NCBI GenBank assembly: GCA_934216155.1
Contig: CAKQBK010000013.1
Coordinates: 1 to 36,023 of the forward strand
Direction of reading: 5' to 3'
From: an uncultured Dialister sp.
Lineage (GTDB): Bacteria > Bacillota > Negativicutes > Veillonellales > Dialisteraceae
Length of the DNA stretch: 36,023 bases
Below, in pieces: positions 1-7,737 of this stretch (positions are counted from its first letter, which is position 1; every line of letters begins with the position of its first letter). The notes under the pieces were generated by a model. It had not been told where the DNA came from, did no database searches, and saw only the letters and a list, made by a program, of their open reading frames with translations. The position numbers and the translations under genes were made by a program.

Positions 1-75
1 TTCTTTTTTCATGGTTAAAACATGAAATTCATTAAATTCTAATCTATTCGTTTACACAAAATATTTTACACTGTC
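1..75. repeat. Long direct repeat, left copy
   Basis: Identical base for base to 2393-2467, in the same orientation. It begins at the window edge, so the true repeat may be longer. It contains an inverted repeat, TTTCATG (7-13) and CATGAAA (21-27), with a 7-base spacer. Everything between the two copies is a methyltransferase/nuclease cassette, so the pair probably marks an insertion with target duplication. The last ten codons of the nuclease stub on the minus strand run into this copy. Confidence 0.93.
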
Positions 76-262
76 TAACGCAAGCCTTTTTTCCATACCA
101 TTTCAGCTCATCTTCGAGAAAATGTACACTATCTGAACGATTAAAAGCTGAATAAATAATTACCTGGTCATAATTTTGAGATGAATTCAAAAGTTCTTTG
201 ATAGCGTCTTCATGATTAGAGTCAGCATTGATTCCCTGGAGTAAATACTTTACTTTTGCCAT
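44..262 (-). pseudogene. 5' stub of a PLD-family restriction endonuclease
   Basis: This 72-codon minus-strand frame starts at ATG 262 behind a good ribosome site (AAAGGA on the minus strand, about 8 bases upstream), so it was a real gene start. The first roughly 60 residues resemble the N-terminus of phospholipase-D-fold restriction enzymes of the NgoFVII/BfiI type: a conserved opening MAKVKYLLQG, then YDQVIIYSAF and FLEDELKWYGKKA. Such enzymes are normally several hundred residues with an HxK catalytic motif further on, and none of that is present. Homology stops where the left 75-bp repeat begins (residue 63 onward is repeat-encoded). The gene is therefore truncated by the repeat junction and should be inactive. 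It is divergent from the methyltransferase at 568, the usual head-to-head layout of a restriction-modification pair. The family call is from memory of the sequence pattern. Confidence 0.6.
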
Positions 263-567
263 GATTATTTTTCCTTTCTGTTAAATATAGGTATACTATT
301 CTAATCTGTTTATATCATTTTCTGTAACATTATACAAGTGCTTTTATATTAGGTATATTTTGAAATGAAATAGATAATATCTGGTTTTATATAAAAGTCG
401 CTATAGATAACTGGATAAAATACTTGATTTATTAATGCAGTGACGGTAATGTAGGGTAGATGAATAAGTGTTAAATGCTTGGAGCTTAGTTGCAGGAGCA
501 TTTCGAATCTATGATATAATGACTAATTGATAAAAGTGTTTAGGCATATGATGAAAGGATGAGTTGA
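263..567. promoter_or_regulatory. Divergent control region of the restriction-modification pair
   Basis: This 305-bp non-coding, AT-rich stretch separates the nuclease stub and the methyltransferase. An extended -10 box, TG-A-TATAAT, lies at 512-520 and points toward the methyltransferase. A weak -35 candidate, TTGCAG, is at 490-495 with a 19-base spacer. The ATG at 559 is followed after one codon by an in-frame TGA at 565, which forces initiation at the TTG at 568. No controller-protein gene was seen. Confidence 0.5.
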
Positions 568-2334
568 TTGCTGTTAAAACAAGACGCTTCTGCTCAAAAA
601 TTAAGTGGAAGCTATTTTACCCCTAGAGTAATAGCAGAATATATTACTCAGTGGGCTTTGAATCAAGGACAAATTATAAATGTGCTAGAACCAAGTTGTG
701 GAGATGGAGTATTTATTGACTGTATTGCTGCGGCGCAACGGGAAAGAGCCGTGCAAGGTCATATTCTTCATTATAAAATGACTGCTATTGAGATTGATAA
801 TCATTTCGCTAGATTGGCTACAGGAAATTGTGATAATACTGAATGGTTTGAAAATTGGAAAAGCTTTGAGGAAACTGTATTTAATCAAGAAGATGACGAA
901 CCAGAAGTTTATGTTATAAATGATGATTTTTATACTGCTTATAAAAGTGGCCTTAAAAATCATCAATTTGAAGTCATAATAGGAAATCCTCCATATATAA
1001 GGTATCAATATCTTACAGAAGAACAGCGAAATGAGCAAAGCTGTATACTTATAGATAATGGTATGCGACCGAATAAGCTGATAAATGCATGGGTTTCCTT
1101 TACGGTAGCCTGTATAAGTTGCATGGGGCCTAATAGTCGTATTGGGCTGGTAATACCGGCGGAGCTTTTACAAGTTAAATATTCAGAAGAACTTAGGAAA
1201 TACTTAATTCAACACCTTAATCAATTAACTGTAATTACATTTAAGAGTCTTGTCTTTGATGGGATAGAACAGGAGGTGGTTCTTCTACTGGGAGAAAAAA
1301 TTGCTGATTTAGATACACATCAAATTCGAATTATACAGTGTTATAATGCTGAAGATTTGCCAGACGAAAACATGTTAAATAATATTCCTTTTTATGATGA
1401 GGATAATGGTGCTATCAGAAAATGGACGAGATATTTTTTAAATGCTGAACAGGAAGATTTGCTTCATGCTATTGAACATGATGGCAGATATGTGAGATTT
1501 TCAGATGTCGCAAAGATTGAGGTAGGCATAACAACTGGAAATAACAAATATTTTTGTGTAGACAATAATACTGTAGAGAGTTATGATCTTAAAAAATATT
1601 GTTGTCCCCTGATTGCTCGGAGTGTGAATATTAGAGGTGTGGTATTTACAGAAGATGATTGGAAATATAATATTAATCAGGGAGCGAGGACATATCTCTT
1701 GAATCTAGCGCCATTTTCTTATCCAAGCATGAATAATGGGGTTAAATCCTATATAAAATATGGTGAGGATGAAAAAATGAATTCAACTTACAAATGCCGG
1801 ATTCGGGATGAATGGTACAAAGTTCCTTCTGTGTGGTCTCCGGATGCGTTTTTTCTAAGAAGAAATTATTTGTATCCGAAGTTCATGCTCAACAGCCCTG
1901 AAGTTAATGCGGTAAGCACAGATACAATGCATCGCGTCAGATTTAAAAGAAAGAATATCGAAAAGCGCGCAATTGTGGCTTACTATAATAGCCTCGCATT
2001 AACTTATACTGAAATTGAAGGGCGAAGTTATGGTGGTGGAGTGCTAGAAATATTACCTGGGGAAGTAAATAAAATTGTTCTTCCTGATGTTTTTAACCCC
2101 CAGGTAATTAGTGACGGTAAAATAAATGAACTAGTTGATACTATTGATCATTATGTTAGAAATAATGCGGATATAGAGGGATTACTGGATGTTACAGATA
2201 AGGAAATTTTAATGGGCGTTATGAATATGACGGCTGAGGAAGTAAAAGTCGTTCGAAGCGCGTGGCGAACACTTAGAAGAAGAAGATTGGAAAGAGGCGG
2301 ATGGGATAAGAAAAGCTCCGATGAGTTACTTTAA
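568..2334 (+). CDS. Eco57I/TaqI-type DNA N6-adenine methyltransferase
   Basis: This 588-aa protein transfers a methyl group from SAM to the exocyclic amine of adenine in a specific DNA site. All landmarks of the gamma class (motif order X-I-IV) are visible: motif X GSYFTP near residue 14, the SAM-binding loop LEPSCGDGVFI at 40-50, an acidic motif II (AIEID), and the catalytic NPPY at residues 140-143. The C-terminal half would hold the target-recognition domain. It lacks an obvious nuclease domain, so it is a stand-alone methylase, whose natural partner appears to be the truncated PLD-type nuclease divergent from it. Start: TTG 568 with AAAGGA at 554-559; no upstream in-frame start is possible because of the TGA at 565. 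Lying inside the direct-repeat cassette, it is probably horizontally acquired. It may now be an orphan methylase protecting against other nucleases of the same specificity, or altering the methylome. Confidence 0.9.
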   Translation: MLLKQDASAQKLSGSYFTPRVIAEYITQWALNQGQIINVLEPSCGDGVFIDCIAAAQRERAVQGHILHYKMTAIEIDNHFARLATGNCDNTEWFENWKSFEETVFNQEDDEPEVYVINDDFYTAYKSGLKNHQFEVIIGNPPYIRYQYLTEEQRNEQSCILIDNGMRPNKLINAWVSFTVACISCMGPNSRIGLVIPAELLQVKYSEELRKYLIQHLNQLTVITFKSLVFDGIEQEVVLLLGEKIADLDTHQIRIIQCYNAEDLPDENMLNNIPFYDEDNGAIRKWTRYFLNAEQEDLLHAIEHDGRYVRFSDVAKIEVGITTGNNKYFCVDNNTVESYDLKKYCCPLIARSVNIRGVVFTEDDWKYNINQGARTYLLNLAPFSYPSMNNGVKSYIKYGEDEKMNSTYKCRIRDEWYKVPSVWSPDAFFLRRNYLYPKFMLNSPEVNAVSTDTMHRVRFKRKNIEKRAIVAYYNSLALTYTEIEGRSYGGGVLEILPGEVNKIVLPDVFNPQVISDGKINELVDTIDHYVRNNADIEGLLDVTDKEILMGVMNMTAEEVKVVRSAWRTLRRRRLERGGWDKKSSDELL

Positions 2335-2392
2335 CGGTGCCTTATTTGTTTATCGATAAAAGACATTACGCTTTTACTTGCCATCCAGATGA

Positions 2393-2467
2393 TTCTTTTT
2401 TCATGGTTAAAACATGAAATTCATTAAATTCTAATCTATTCGTTTACACAAAATATTTTACACTGTC
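2393..2467. repeat. Long direct repeat, right copy
   Basis: Exact second copy of positions 1-75, including the TTTCATG/CATGAAA inverted repeat (2399-2405 and 2413-2419). It ends three bases before the TTG start of xseA, so this repeat supplies the whole 5' flank of xseA. A possible promoter inside it is TTTACA (2443-2448), 17 bases, TCATAT (2466-2471). The -10 match is weak. Confidence 0.93.
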
Positions 2468-2470
2468 ATA

Positions 2471-3610
2471 TTGAACAAACAAGGATACTCAGTTAGCGAT
2501 ATAAACCAACATATCAAACAGATACTGGAACAGCATCAAGAATTAAGCAAAATTCCGGTTGTTGGAGAAATTTCAAATTTTAAATGCTACAGCTCCGGTC
2601 ATTGTTATTTCACTTTGAAAGACAGCACATCAGCCCTGCGCTGCGTCATGTTTAGAGGATATGCTTCCCGTCTTTCTTTTATTCCTAAAAATGGGCAGAA
2701 GGTCATTGCCTTTGGGAATATTGCTGTATATGAAAGAGATGGTGCATACCAACTGCAGGTTATGGCAATGCGTCCGGAAGGCATTGGAAGTCTTATGCAA
2801 GCCTATGAAGAGCTGAAAGAAAAGCTAACCAAAGAAGGTCTTTTCGATATTTCCCGAAAAAAACCTCTTCCGATTCTTCCTAAGACCATTGGCGTTGTCA
2901 CCTCTCCCTCCGGGGCAGCCGTCCATGATATCATCACTGTGTCCAGAAGAAGAAATCCGGGCGCTAAAATCATCCTGTATCCCGTCAAGGTACAAGGCGA
3001 AGAAGCTGCCAGTGAAATCGTTCATGCCATTCAATTCTTTAATCGGAAGAAATTGGCAGATCTCTTAATTGTTGGTCGAGGTGGGGGATCCATTGAAGAT
3101 CTCTGGGCATTTAATGAAGAGCCTGTTGTACGTGCAGTAGCAGCTTCGGACATTCCTGTTATTAGCGCTGTAGGACACGAAACAGACTTCACACTTTGTG
3201 ATTTTGCTGCAGATAAACGGGCTGCCACACCATCCCAAGCAGCTGAAATTGCAGTCATTGATGTGGAAGCCTATAAAAACGGGATTGCATCTTTACTTCA
3301 GAAGGGAGCCAATTATTTGCAAGCCCAAATCTCTGGGGAAGCACAATATTTGGACCGACTGGAACAAACCATGACAAACACCATGGATAATCTCTTGGAA
3401 AAGAAGAAGCATGACTTTGTTTTGCTCACAGCAAAGCTCAATGCATTAAGTCCATTGGCAGTTATGTCCCGGGGATACACCATCACCTGGAAAGACTCAT
3501 CTACCCCGGTGGTAAACACAAAAAATGTATCCGTAGGGGATACGATTACCACAGCCGTTACGGATGGAACCATTACCTCCATTGTTAGTGATATAAATCA
3601 GAAAGGATGA
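2471..3610 (+). CDS. xseA: Exodeoxyribonuclease VII large subunit
   Basis: Catalytic subunit of exonuclease VII, which degrades single-stranded DNA to oligonucleotides from either end and acts in repair and toxic ssDNA clearance. At 379 aa it is slightly short for the family (roughly 400-450) but covers all of it. The N-terminal OB-fold begins YSVSDINQHIKQILE and includes VVGEISNFKCYSSGHCYFTL. The catalytic domain has the conserved GRGGGSIEDLWAFNEE and SAVGHETDFTLCDFAADKRAATPSQAAE, followed by a helical C-terminus that binds XseB. The frame starts at TTG 2471 with no recognisable ribosome site. The 75-bp repeat ends just upstream, so the original leader may have been replaced. The stop overlaps the first in-frame ATG of xseB. 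Confidence 0.96.
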   Translation: MNKQGYSVSDINQHIKQILEQHQELSKIPVVGEISNFKCYSSGHCYFTLKDSTSALRCVMFRGYASRLSFIPKNGQKVIAFGNIAVYERDGAYQLQVMAMRPEGIGSLMQAYEELKEKLTKEGLFDISRKKPLPILPKTIGVVTSPSGAAVHDIITVSRRRNPGAKIILYPVKVQGEEAASEIVHAIQFFNRKKLADLLIVGRGGGSIEDLWAFNEEPVVRAVAASDIPVISAVGHETDFTLCDFAADKRAATPSQAAEIAVIDVEAYKNGIASLLQKGANYLQAQISGEAQYLDRLEQTMTNTMDNLLEKKKHDFVLLTAKLNALSPLAVMSRGYTITWKDSSTPVVNTKNVSVGDTITTAVTDGTITSIVSDINQKG

Positions 3611-3615
3611 ATCCA

Positions 3616-3852
3616 ATGACCATAAATAAAGACAACATTTCCTTTGAAGAATCCCTGGGCCTTTTGCAGAATAAAATTGAACAACTGCAGAAAGGGAATC
3701 TTTCTTTGGATGAAGCGTTGAAAACCTTCCAAGATGCTGTAGAAGTCAGCCGTATTTGTAATGCAAAATTGGACATGGCACAAGAAACAGTAAAAAGGAT
3801 TGCAGCTGATGCCAATGGAGAAGATTATGAATTAGAAGAATTTGAAGAATAA
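3616..3852 (+). CDS. xseB: Exodeoxyribonuclease VII small subunit
   Basis: This 78-aa, almost entirely helical protein assembles in several copies along the XseA C-terminal helix. It shows the typical XseB pattern: FEESLGLLQNKIEQLQKGNLSLDEALKTFQDAVEVSRICNAKLD, with an acidic tail. An upstream in-frame ATG at 3607 overlaps the xseA stop, but the ribosome site GAAAGGA (3601-3607) is placed correctly only for ATG 3616, so I take 3616 as the start. It is translationally coupled to xseA. Confidence 0.93.
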   Translation: MTINKDNISFEESLGLLQNKIEQLQKGNLSLDEALKTFQDAVEVSRICNAKLDMAQETVKRIAADANGEDYELEEFEE

Positions 3853-3865
3853 AAGGAGATATTAT

Positions 3866-4384
3866 ATGAACGTGTGTAAAAAAGCAATATTGGGAATGGC
3901 GTTAGCTTGTACCCTTTGGATTCCGGGGTTTGCCAACGGCCTGGATGAAGTCGATCAAGTAACACAAGATTTCTATGTGGCTTATACCTTATATACGGGT
4001 ATGCGTGTGGCTGATGCAGAAGCCACCTTTGATAGTCTCCCTGACTGGAAGAAGAAGGTAGAAATAGAGTATGGATGTGGTCCGGCTACTTTTGTAACCT
4101 ATACCCGAGTCTTGCAAGATAAGACAAAGCAAGAAGTTAACTTTTGTAGAAGGGATGATGGAGAACTCATTCGTTTCGATATTAACTTTTATACAAAAAA
4201 TAAGCAGAATGCCCGTGAAATGTATGAAATAGCATTAAAAAATCTCAAGGAAAAATATGGCGAACCGGCAGGGGCTACCGAAAGAGCTGCCATGTTCAAA
4301 GATTCTTATAAAAGATACGTGAATATTGATCTAAACATAGAGAAAGGATGTATAAGAATCACTAGAGCACAGCCCTATTTATAA
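3866..4384 (+). CDS. Small secreted protein, unknown function
   Basis: A 172-aa product with a clean N-terminal signal peptide: basic MNVCKK, then a hydrophobic run, with likely cleavage after the alanine of GFA near residue 22. The mature part is hydrophilic with two cysteines (YGCGPATF and NFCRRDD) that could form a disulfide. I recognise no domain. Start ATG 3866 is chosen because AAAAGGAGAT lies just upstream, and extending to 3842 would run back through the xseB end. It begins 13 bases after xseB with no terminator between, so it is probably co-transcribed with xseAB, although nothing suggests a functional link. Confidence 0.8.
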   Translation: MNVCKKAILGMALACTLWIPGFANGLDEVDQVTQDFYVAYTLYTGMRVADAEATFDSLPDWKKKVEIEYGCGPATFVTYTRVLQDKTKQEVNFCRRDDGELIRFDINFYTKNKQNAREMYEIALKNLKEKYGEPAGATERAAMFKDSYKRYVNIDLNIEKGCIRITRAQPYL

Positions 4385-4441
4385 TTTAGCTTGATCCATA
4401 TGGATTCAAAGAAACAGTAGTTATTGTACATGGAGGTAGTC

Positions 4442-5410
4442 ATGAAGAAAAAATTATTAGCCATAGCATTGTCCCTGGCTACTGTAGGTTCCATTGCACT
4501 ATGCTCCACCGCTGATGCCGCTTATTCGGGAACCGCTGAAGAAAAAACAGAATCAGCTTCAACATCAAGCACTACAAAGGTCCCCAAAAATTGGACAAAG
4601 ATTTATGAGAATGAATACTACACCACTTATGTAGAAAACACCCAAATGAAAACAAGAGGAACAGGGGATGGTAGAATACTGACTGTTGTTTTGGACAGAA
4701 AATATACGCCCTTAGGATCACAGTGGCTCGGAGAAATAAACAAAGGAACAATCGATGCAAGTGTACTTACCCAATGCATCTATGTTGGAATTTATCAGCC
4801 ATACCAGTCTCGATTTATTGATGATACTGTGCAAAGGCCCAAATATTATGATGCAAATCTTAACTTAGTTTACGATGGCTTTCTATGGGATTTGCATAAG
4901 CCGGGATGTTTTGGCTCATATGTACCGGAAACTGAAAATGAACAGATCAGAGATGCACTATTTAAAATGGTAGGATGGCGTACTCCAACTCAATCACAAA
5001 CTCCGGAAACCCGATGGACTAAAATTTATGAAAATGAATATTACACAACCTATGTAGAAAAGAATTCTATTAAAACCAGAGGGTAAGCCCAAAATAGGGA
5101 ACTCACCGCCTTTCTGAAACGAAAATATACACCGCTCGGTTCCCAGTGGCTCGGAGAAAATAGCAACGGACGTATCAATCCGGATACTGTCACTGAATGT
5201 ATCTATTTTGTTTTCTACTGGCCAACTCACTCCCATTTGGACGATTATACCAAGAAACAACCAAAATATTTTGATGCCAATCACCGTTTAATCTTTAACG
5301 GTCCTCTGGAAGATATGTACGGAGAGAATGGGTTCGGTCAATATAACAACAAAGAGGAAAATAACGAAATAAAGACTGCCCTTTATAGTCTAGTAGGATG
5401 GAACTATTAG
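4442..5410 (+). pseudogene. Two-domain secreted protein interrupted by one in-frame TAA
   Basis: ATG 4442 follows GGAGG (4432-4436). The product begins with a signal peptide ending ...STADA. A first domain runs from about residue 51 (WTKIYENEYYTTYVE) to 181 (MVGWRT). A second copy of the same domain begins at residue 192 with WTKIYENEYYTTYVEKNSIKTRG, then hits TAA at 5084-5086. The same reading frame continues without shift for 107 more codons to TAG 5408-5410, and encodes the rest of the second domain (KRKYTPLGSQWLGEN, QPKYFDAN, LYSLVGWNY), matching the first copy throughout. The TAA stands where copy one has a threonine codon (ACA). A 214-aa one-domain protein may still be made and secreted. 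Function unknown. Recent nonsense mutation is most likely; sequencing error or read-through are alternatives. Confidence 0.8.
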
Positions 5411-5431
5411 GACTAGGGGTTGAAAGATTTA

Positions 5432-5472
5432 AGAAGACTTCTAAAGTCTGCAAAAGTCTTTAGAAGTCTTCT
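5432..5472 (+). terminator. GACTTTAGAAG-family palindrome, copy 1
   Basis: 18-bp arms (5432-5449 and 5455-5472) with one mismatch and a 5-base loop. The arm sequence is AGAAGACTTCTAAAGTCT. It lies 22 bases after the broken secreted-protein gene and could end its transcript, although the following T-run is poor. The same word family recurs at 7403-7433 and 15649-15699. Confidence 0.6.
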
Positions 5473-5525
5473 ATGTTTAATAGTAATTCAATGCATTTAA
5501 TGTTTTTAGAAAGGAGACTCAAACA

Positions 5526-6017
5526 ATGAGAAAATGGAACATGAAAGCAGGAATGCGTATTGGTGTATTGGCAATGGCTCTTTTAGGAGCAGCATGTGGA
5601 GCAACTTGGATGGGAAATGTTTCTCCGTCTTACGCTATGCCGGAATTCAAATATGGACAGACGGATGGCAGATATCCGGTTGAAATGTCCGATGGAGTTC
5701 GTTTGTGCTATACCCACATGGATTCCGGTATTTATATCGATGAAACTTCAGCTTACATTGTTTCTCAAAACGGACATGAATATACCATTGCTGCTAACAG
5801 TGTCAACTGGAATAAGTTCAATGGATATCAAAGCATTCGGACAAGAACCTATGTGTACAATACAGCTACACGTAAAATGTACCTGATTATAGACAATGGA
5901 AATAGAAGCAAAGCTATAGGACCGATTCGAGAACATACCAGTCAGGCAGATATTAGAACCGTAATGATGGGAGAGCAAATTTGGCATGCTGTCATGAATA
6001 CAGAATGGCGGTGGTAA
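5526..6017 (+). CDS. Secreted protein, unknown function
   Basis: A 163-aa protein with an N-terminal export signal: MRKWNMKAGMR, then a hydrophobic stretch (IGVLAMALLGAACGA), with likely cleavage after SYA near residue 37. The mature region is mostly predicted beta (VRLCYTHMDSGIYIDETSAYIV, TYVYNTATRKMYLIIDN). The cysteine in GAACGA is followed by further hydrophobic sequence and does not make a convincing lipobox. Start ATG 5526 has AAAGGAG at 5510-5516. I recognise no family. It is flanked by a hairpin upstream and an 88-bp gap before the next gene, and may share a transcript with it. Confidence 0.75.
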   Translation: MRKWNMKAGMRIGVLAMALLGAACGATWMGNVSPSYAMPEFKYGQTDGRYPVEMSDGVRLCYTHMDSGIYIDETSAYIVSQNGHEYTIAANSVNWNKFNGYQSIRTRTYVYNTATRKMYLIIDNGNRSKAIGPIREHTSQADIRTVMMGEQIWHAVMNTEWRW

Positions 6018-6105
6018 TAACACACTAAAAGTTGTGGCTGTCAGAAGAAGTGGAGCTCGGAGCGGTGGAATAGCAATAAAAAGCCTAAGGAAGGAAAACA
6101 CATTA

Positions 6106-6999
6106 ATGAGTAATATAATAACCATACGTGGCATAGCAGATGTTATTCGGAATTATTTGACATATAACTCCTTACTGCTGAAAAAGTATAAAATTATGCT
6201 GACTTATACGTTAAGTTCAGAAAATAAGGGGAATCAGGAAGAAATCTTTAAAACCATAAAGGTATTTATGCCAGATGTTCAGTTTATTGCACTGGAAAAT
6301 CGCAATGAAATTCCCCAGGCCGTTTGGCAGGATAAGGAACTGGATGGCCTTTCTAAATGCATAGACAACCTAGAACTAATCGTTGATAAGGAAAAGAAAG
6401 AAGAATGGTATTCTACTCTTGTAAAACGTGCTAACATATTGATTATTCTATACGAGCAGGTTCTTAAACAGGCGACTAAGAGAAACACGCAGGGGATGCG
6501 AACTCTGTTAGCAATGGAAAATCGAATTTATAGGACTGATGTAACTGAACTGCAGAGGCTTGGTGATACCATTATTAAGACATCCAAGGAGTCCCATTTG
6601 GATATGTCATCCTTACCACTGGAAAAGCAAAAAATCTATGCTATTGCTTCTTTTGTAGAAAAATGTATGGTCACTTATGGATGTAATACAGTGCCGGAAT
6701 TAGAGAAAAAACTAAATGCATTAGCAAAGAAACCAAACAGCCAGGAATGTAAGGATTTTGAAAAAGCCTATGGAATTGCCCTAACTCCGGAGATGGTAAG
6801 AAATTACCTTCATTCTGATGAATGCTATAAAGGCAGCTATCTCCATCGTTACTTTATGGATCTGGAAGCTATAGCAACTATGGGGAAATGGGAAAGCATT
6901 CAGCACATGCTGGATGAGGAAGAAAAACTATTTACATTTCCACTGGAATGGCTGGACAATTTTATGAATCAACTGGAACAAACTGTGGGCCTGAGATAA
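6106..6999 (+). CDS. Hypothetical cytoplasmic protein
   Basis: A 297-aa helix-rich soluble protein (MSNIITIRGIADVIRNYLTYN..., ending NQLEQTVGLR) with no signal peptide or membrane segment. No motif I recognise. The frame is open back to GTG 6034, but the purine-rich AAGGAAGGAAAA (6088-6099) favours ATG 6106. Charged heptad-like stretches suggest helical bundles. It sits between secreted-protein genes and the large ATPase locus; whether it belongs to either is unknown. Confidence 0.7.
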   Translation: MSNIITIRGIADVIRNYLTYNSLLLKKYKIMLTYTLSSENKGNQEEIFKTIKVFMPDVQFIALENRNEIPQAVWQDKELDGLSKCIDNLELIVDKEKKEEWYSTLVKRANILIILYEQVLKQATKRNTQGMRTLLAMENRIYRTDVTELQRLGDTIIKTSKESHLDMSSLPLEKQKIYAIASFVEKCMVTYGCNTVPELEKKLNALAKKPNSQECKDFEKAYGIALTPEMVRNYLHSDECYKGSYLHRYFMDLEAIATMGKWESIQHMLDEEEKLFTFPLEWLDNFMNQLEQTVGLR

Positions 7000-7253
7000 G
7001 AATATTTATGTTTTATTTTGAATAAGCTCGTTCTAGTTACTTTTTCTTGCAAAAAAGTAACATAACTGCGGGGAATATGGCTTTGAGAATATAGTTTTTT
7101 CTATAAACTATAGATTTTCCCACAGTTTTTACTCCATTTTTGCCTATTCAAAATAATACAAAATCACCGAGCCAGCGAGAGGAGTACGATTTAAAAATGA
7201 AAAGGGACTTTATGCCCATTCTAGGAGTAAAATAAAAATTCCACATACCCAAG

Positions 7254-7297
7254 AGGGCCTGTGACAAAACATTTCACATTTTGTCACAGGCCCTTTT
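7254..7297 (+). terminator. Strong intrinsic terminator
   Basis: Perfect 16-bp arms: AGGGCCTGTGACAAAA (7254-7269) and its complement (7279-7294), a 9-base loop, then a short T-run. It lies 255 bases after the nearest upstream stop codon (6999), so it either ends a long 3' UTR or an unrecognised transcript in 7000-7250. Confidence 0.85.
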
Positions 7298-7402
7298 ATT
7301 ACCGAAATTCGAAAGCATAATTCAATTCAACGCCAACGGTATCCTCATAAACATAAACGAAAATCTTGAATCTTGTAGTATATCACAAAAAAATGAAAAT
7401 AG

Positions 7403-7433
7403 AGCAGACTTTAGAAGACTTCTAAAGTCTGCT
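7403..7433. repeat. GACTTTAGAAG-family palindrome, copy 2
   Basis: A perfect palindrome with 15-bp arms (7403-7417, 7419-7433) around a single central A. It is followed by partial copies of the same word (CTAAAGTC at 7433-7440 and 7442-7449; AAGTCTTCTAA at 7465-7475). It is not adjacent to a gene end and has no immediate T-run, so it is less obviously a terminator than its relatives at 5432 and 15649. Confidence 0.85.
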
Positions 7434-7549
7434 AAAGTCCTCTAAAGTCTTTTAAAGCATTTTTAAGTCTTCTAATATCAAAAATAAGAAGCAGAAATAT
7501 CGAAGATGGGGGGGAATAAAATCGTTCTAAATAATAAGGAACTACGTGT

Positions 7550-7607
7550 TTTTTTATATTTTTGATTGTACCATGGCGAAGCCATGGTGTTTTTAAAATA
7601 TAAAAAA
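7550..7607. repeat. Nested palindrome
   Basis: Outer arms of 13 bp (TTTTTTATATTTT 7550-7562 with its complement 7595-7607) enclose an inner 8-bp stem, ACCATGGC 7570-7577 / GCCATGGT 7581-7588, with a GAA loop. It could form a cruciform or, as RNA, a long hairpin. No flanking gene explains it. Confidence 0.8.
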
Positions 7608-7702
7608 GAAAATGATTGTTGAATTAGGAACTGGCGTTCCTTTGAGAGACATTTTGATGAAGTGGTCATTTGTTTGGTGCGTAATTATTTACAAGATTGT
7701 GC

Positions 7703-7731
7703 TTGCTTTTTGCAAGAAGTGCGTATATAAT
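7703..7731 (+). promoter_or_regulatory. Sigma70-type promoter of a short transcript
   Basis: TTGCTT (7703-7708), 17-base spacer, perfect TATAAT (7726-7731). The same -35 box and spacing precede metK. Transcription should start near 7738, essentially at the ATG at 7739. Confidence 0.7.
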
Positions 7732-7737
7732 TACTGC

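Larger units (their letters stand above)
76..2392. mobile_element. Restriction-modification cassette between long direct repeats
   Basis: The 2317 bp between the two perfect 75-bp repeats hold a truncated nuclease gene, a divergent promoter region and a complete N6-adenine methyltransferase gene. The interval is visibly more AT-rich than xseA beside it. No transposase or integrase lies inside. Insertion of restriction-modification genes with target duplications of tens to hundreds of bases has been described in other bacteria, and this arrangement matches that pattern. An alternative is a duplication created by recombination after an unrelated event. Either repeat pair could recombine and delete the cassette cleanly. 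Confidence 0.55.
7000..7702. other. Gene-poor, hairpin-rich intergenic region
   Basis: No convincing protein gene. It holds a 10-bp stem (GTTACTTTTT 7036-7045 with AAAAAGTAAC 7052-7061), a strong terminator (7254-7297), the near-perfect palindrome at 7403-7433 and a nested palindrome at 7550-7607. A 13-codon frame at 7197-7235 has a purine-rich AGAGGAG 12 bases upstream, but nothing else supports it. The minus-strand frame at 7478-7669 is rich in low-complexity Phe/Tyr and lacks a ribosome site. Confidence 0.6.

Noticed and set aside
7197..7235. 12-residue leader peptide with a purine-rich site upstream
   Set aside because: Spacing of 12 bases is long, there is no attenuator-like context and no downstream gene in reach.
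7478..7669. 63-codon minus-strand frame
   Set aside because: No ribosome site, and it crosses the nested palindrome at 7550-7607, whose low-complexity sequence explains the open frame.
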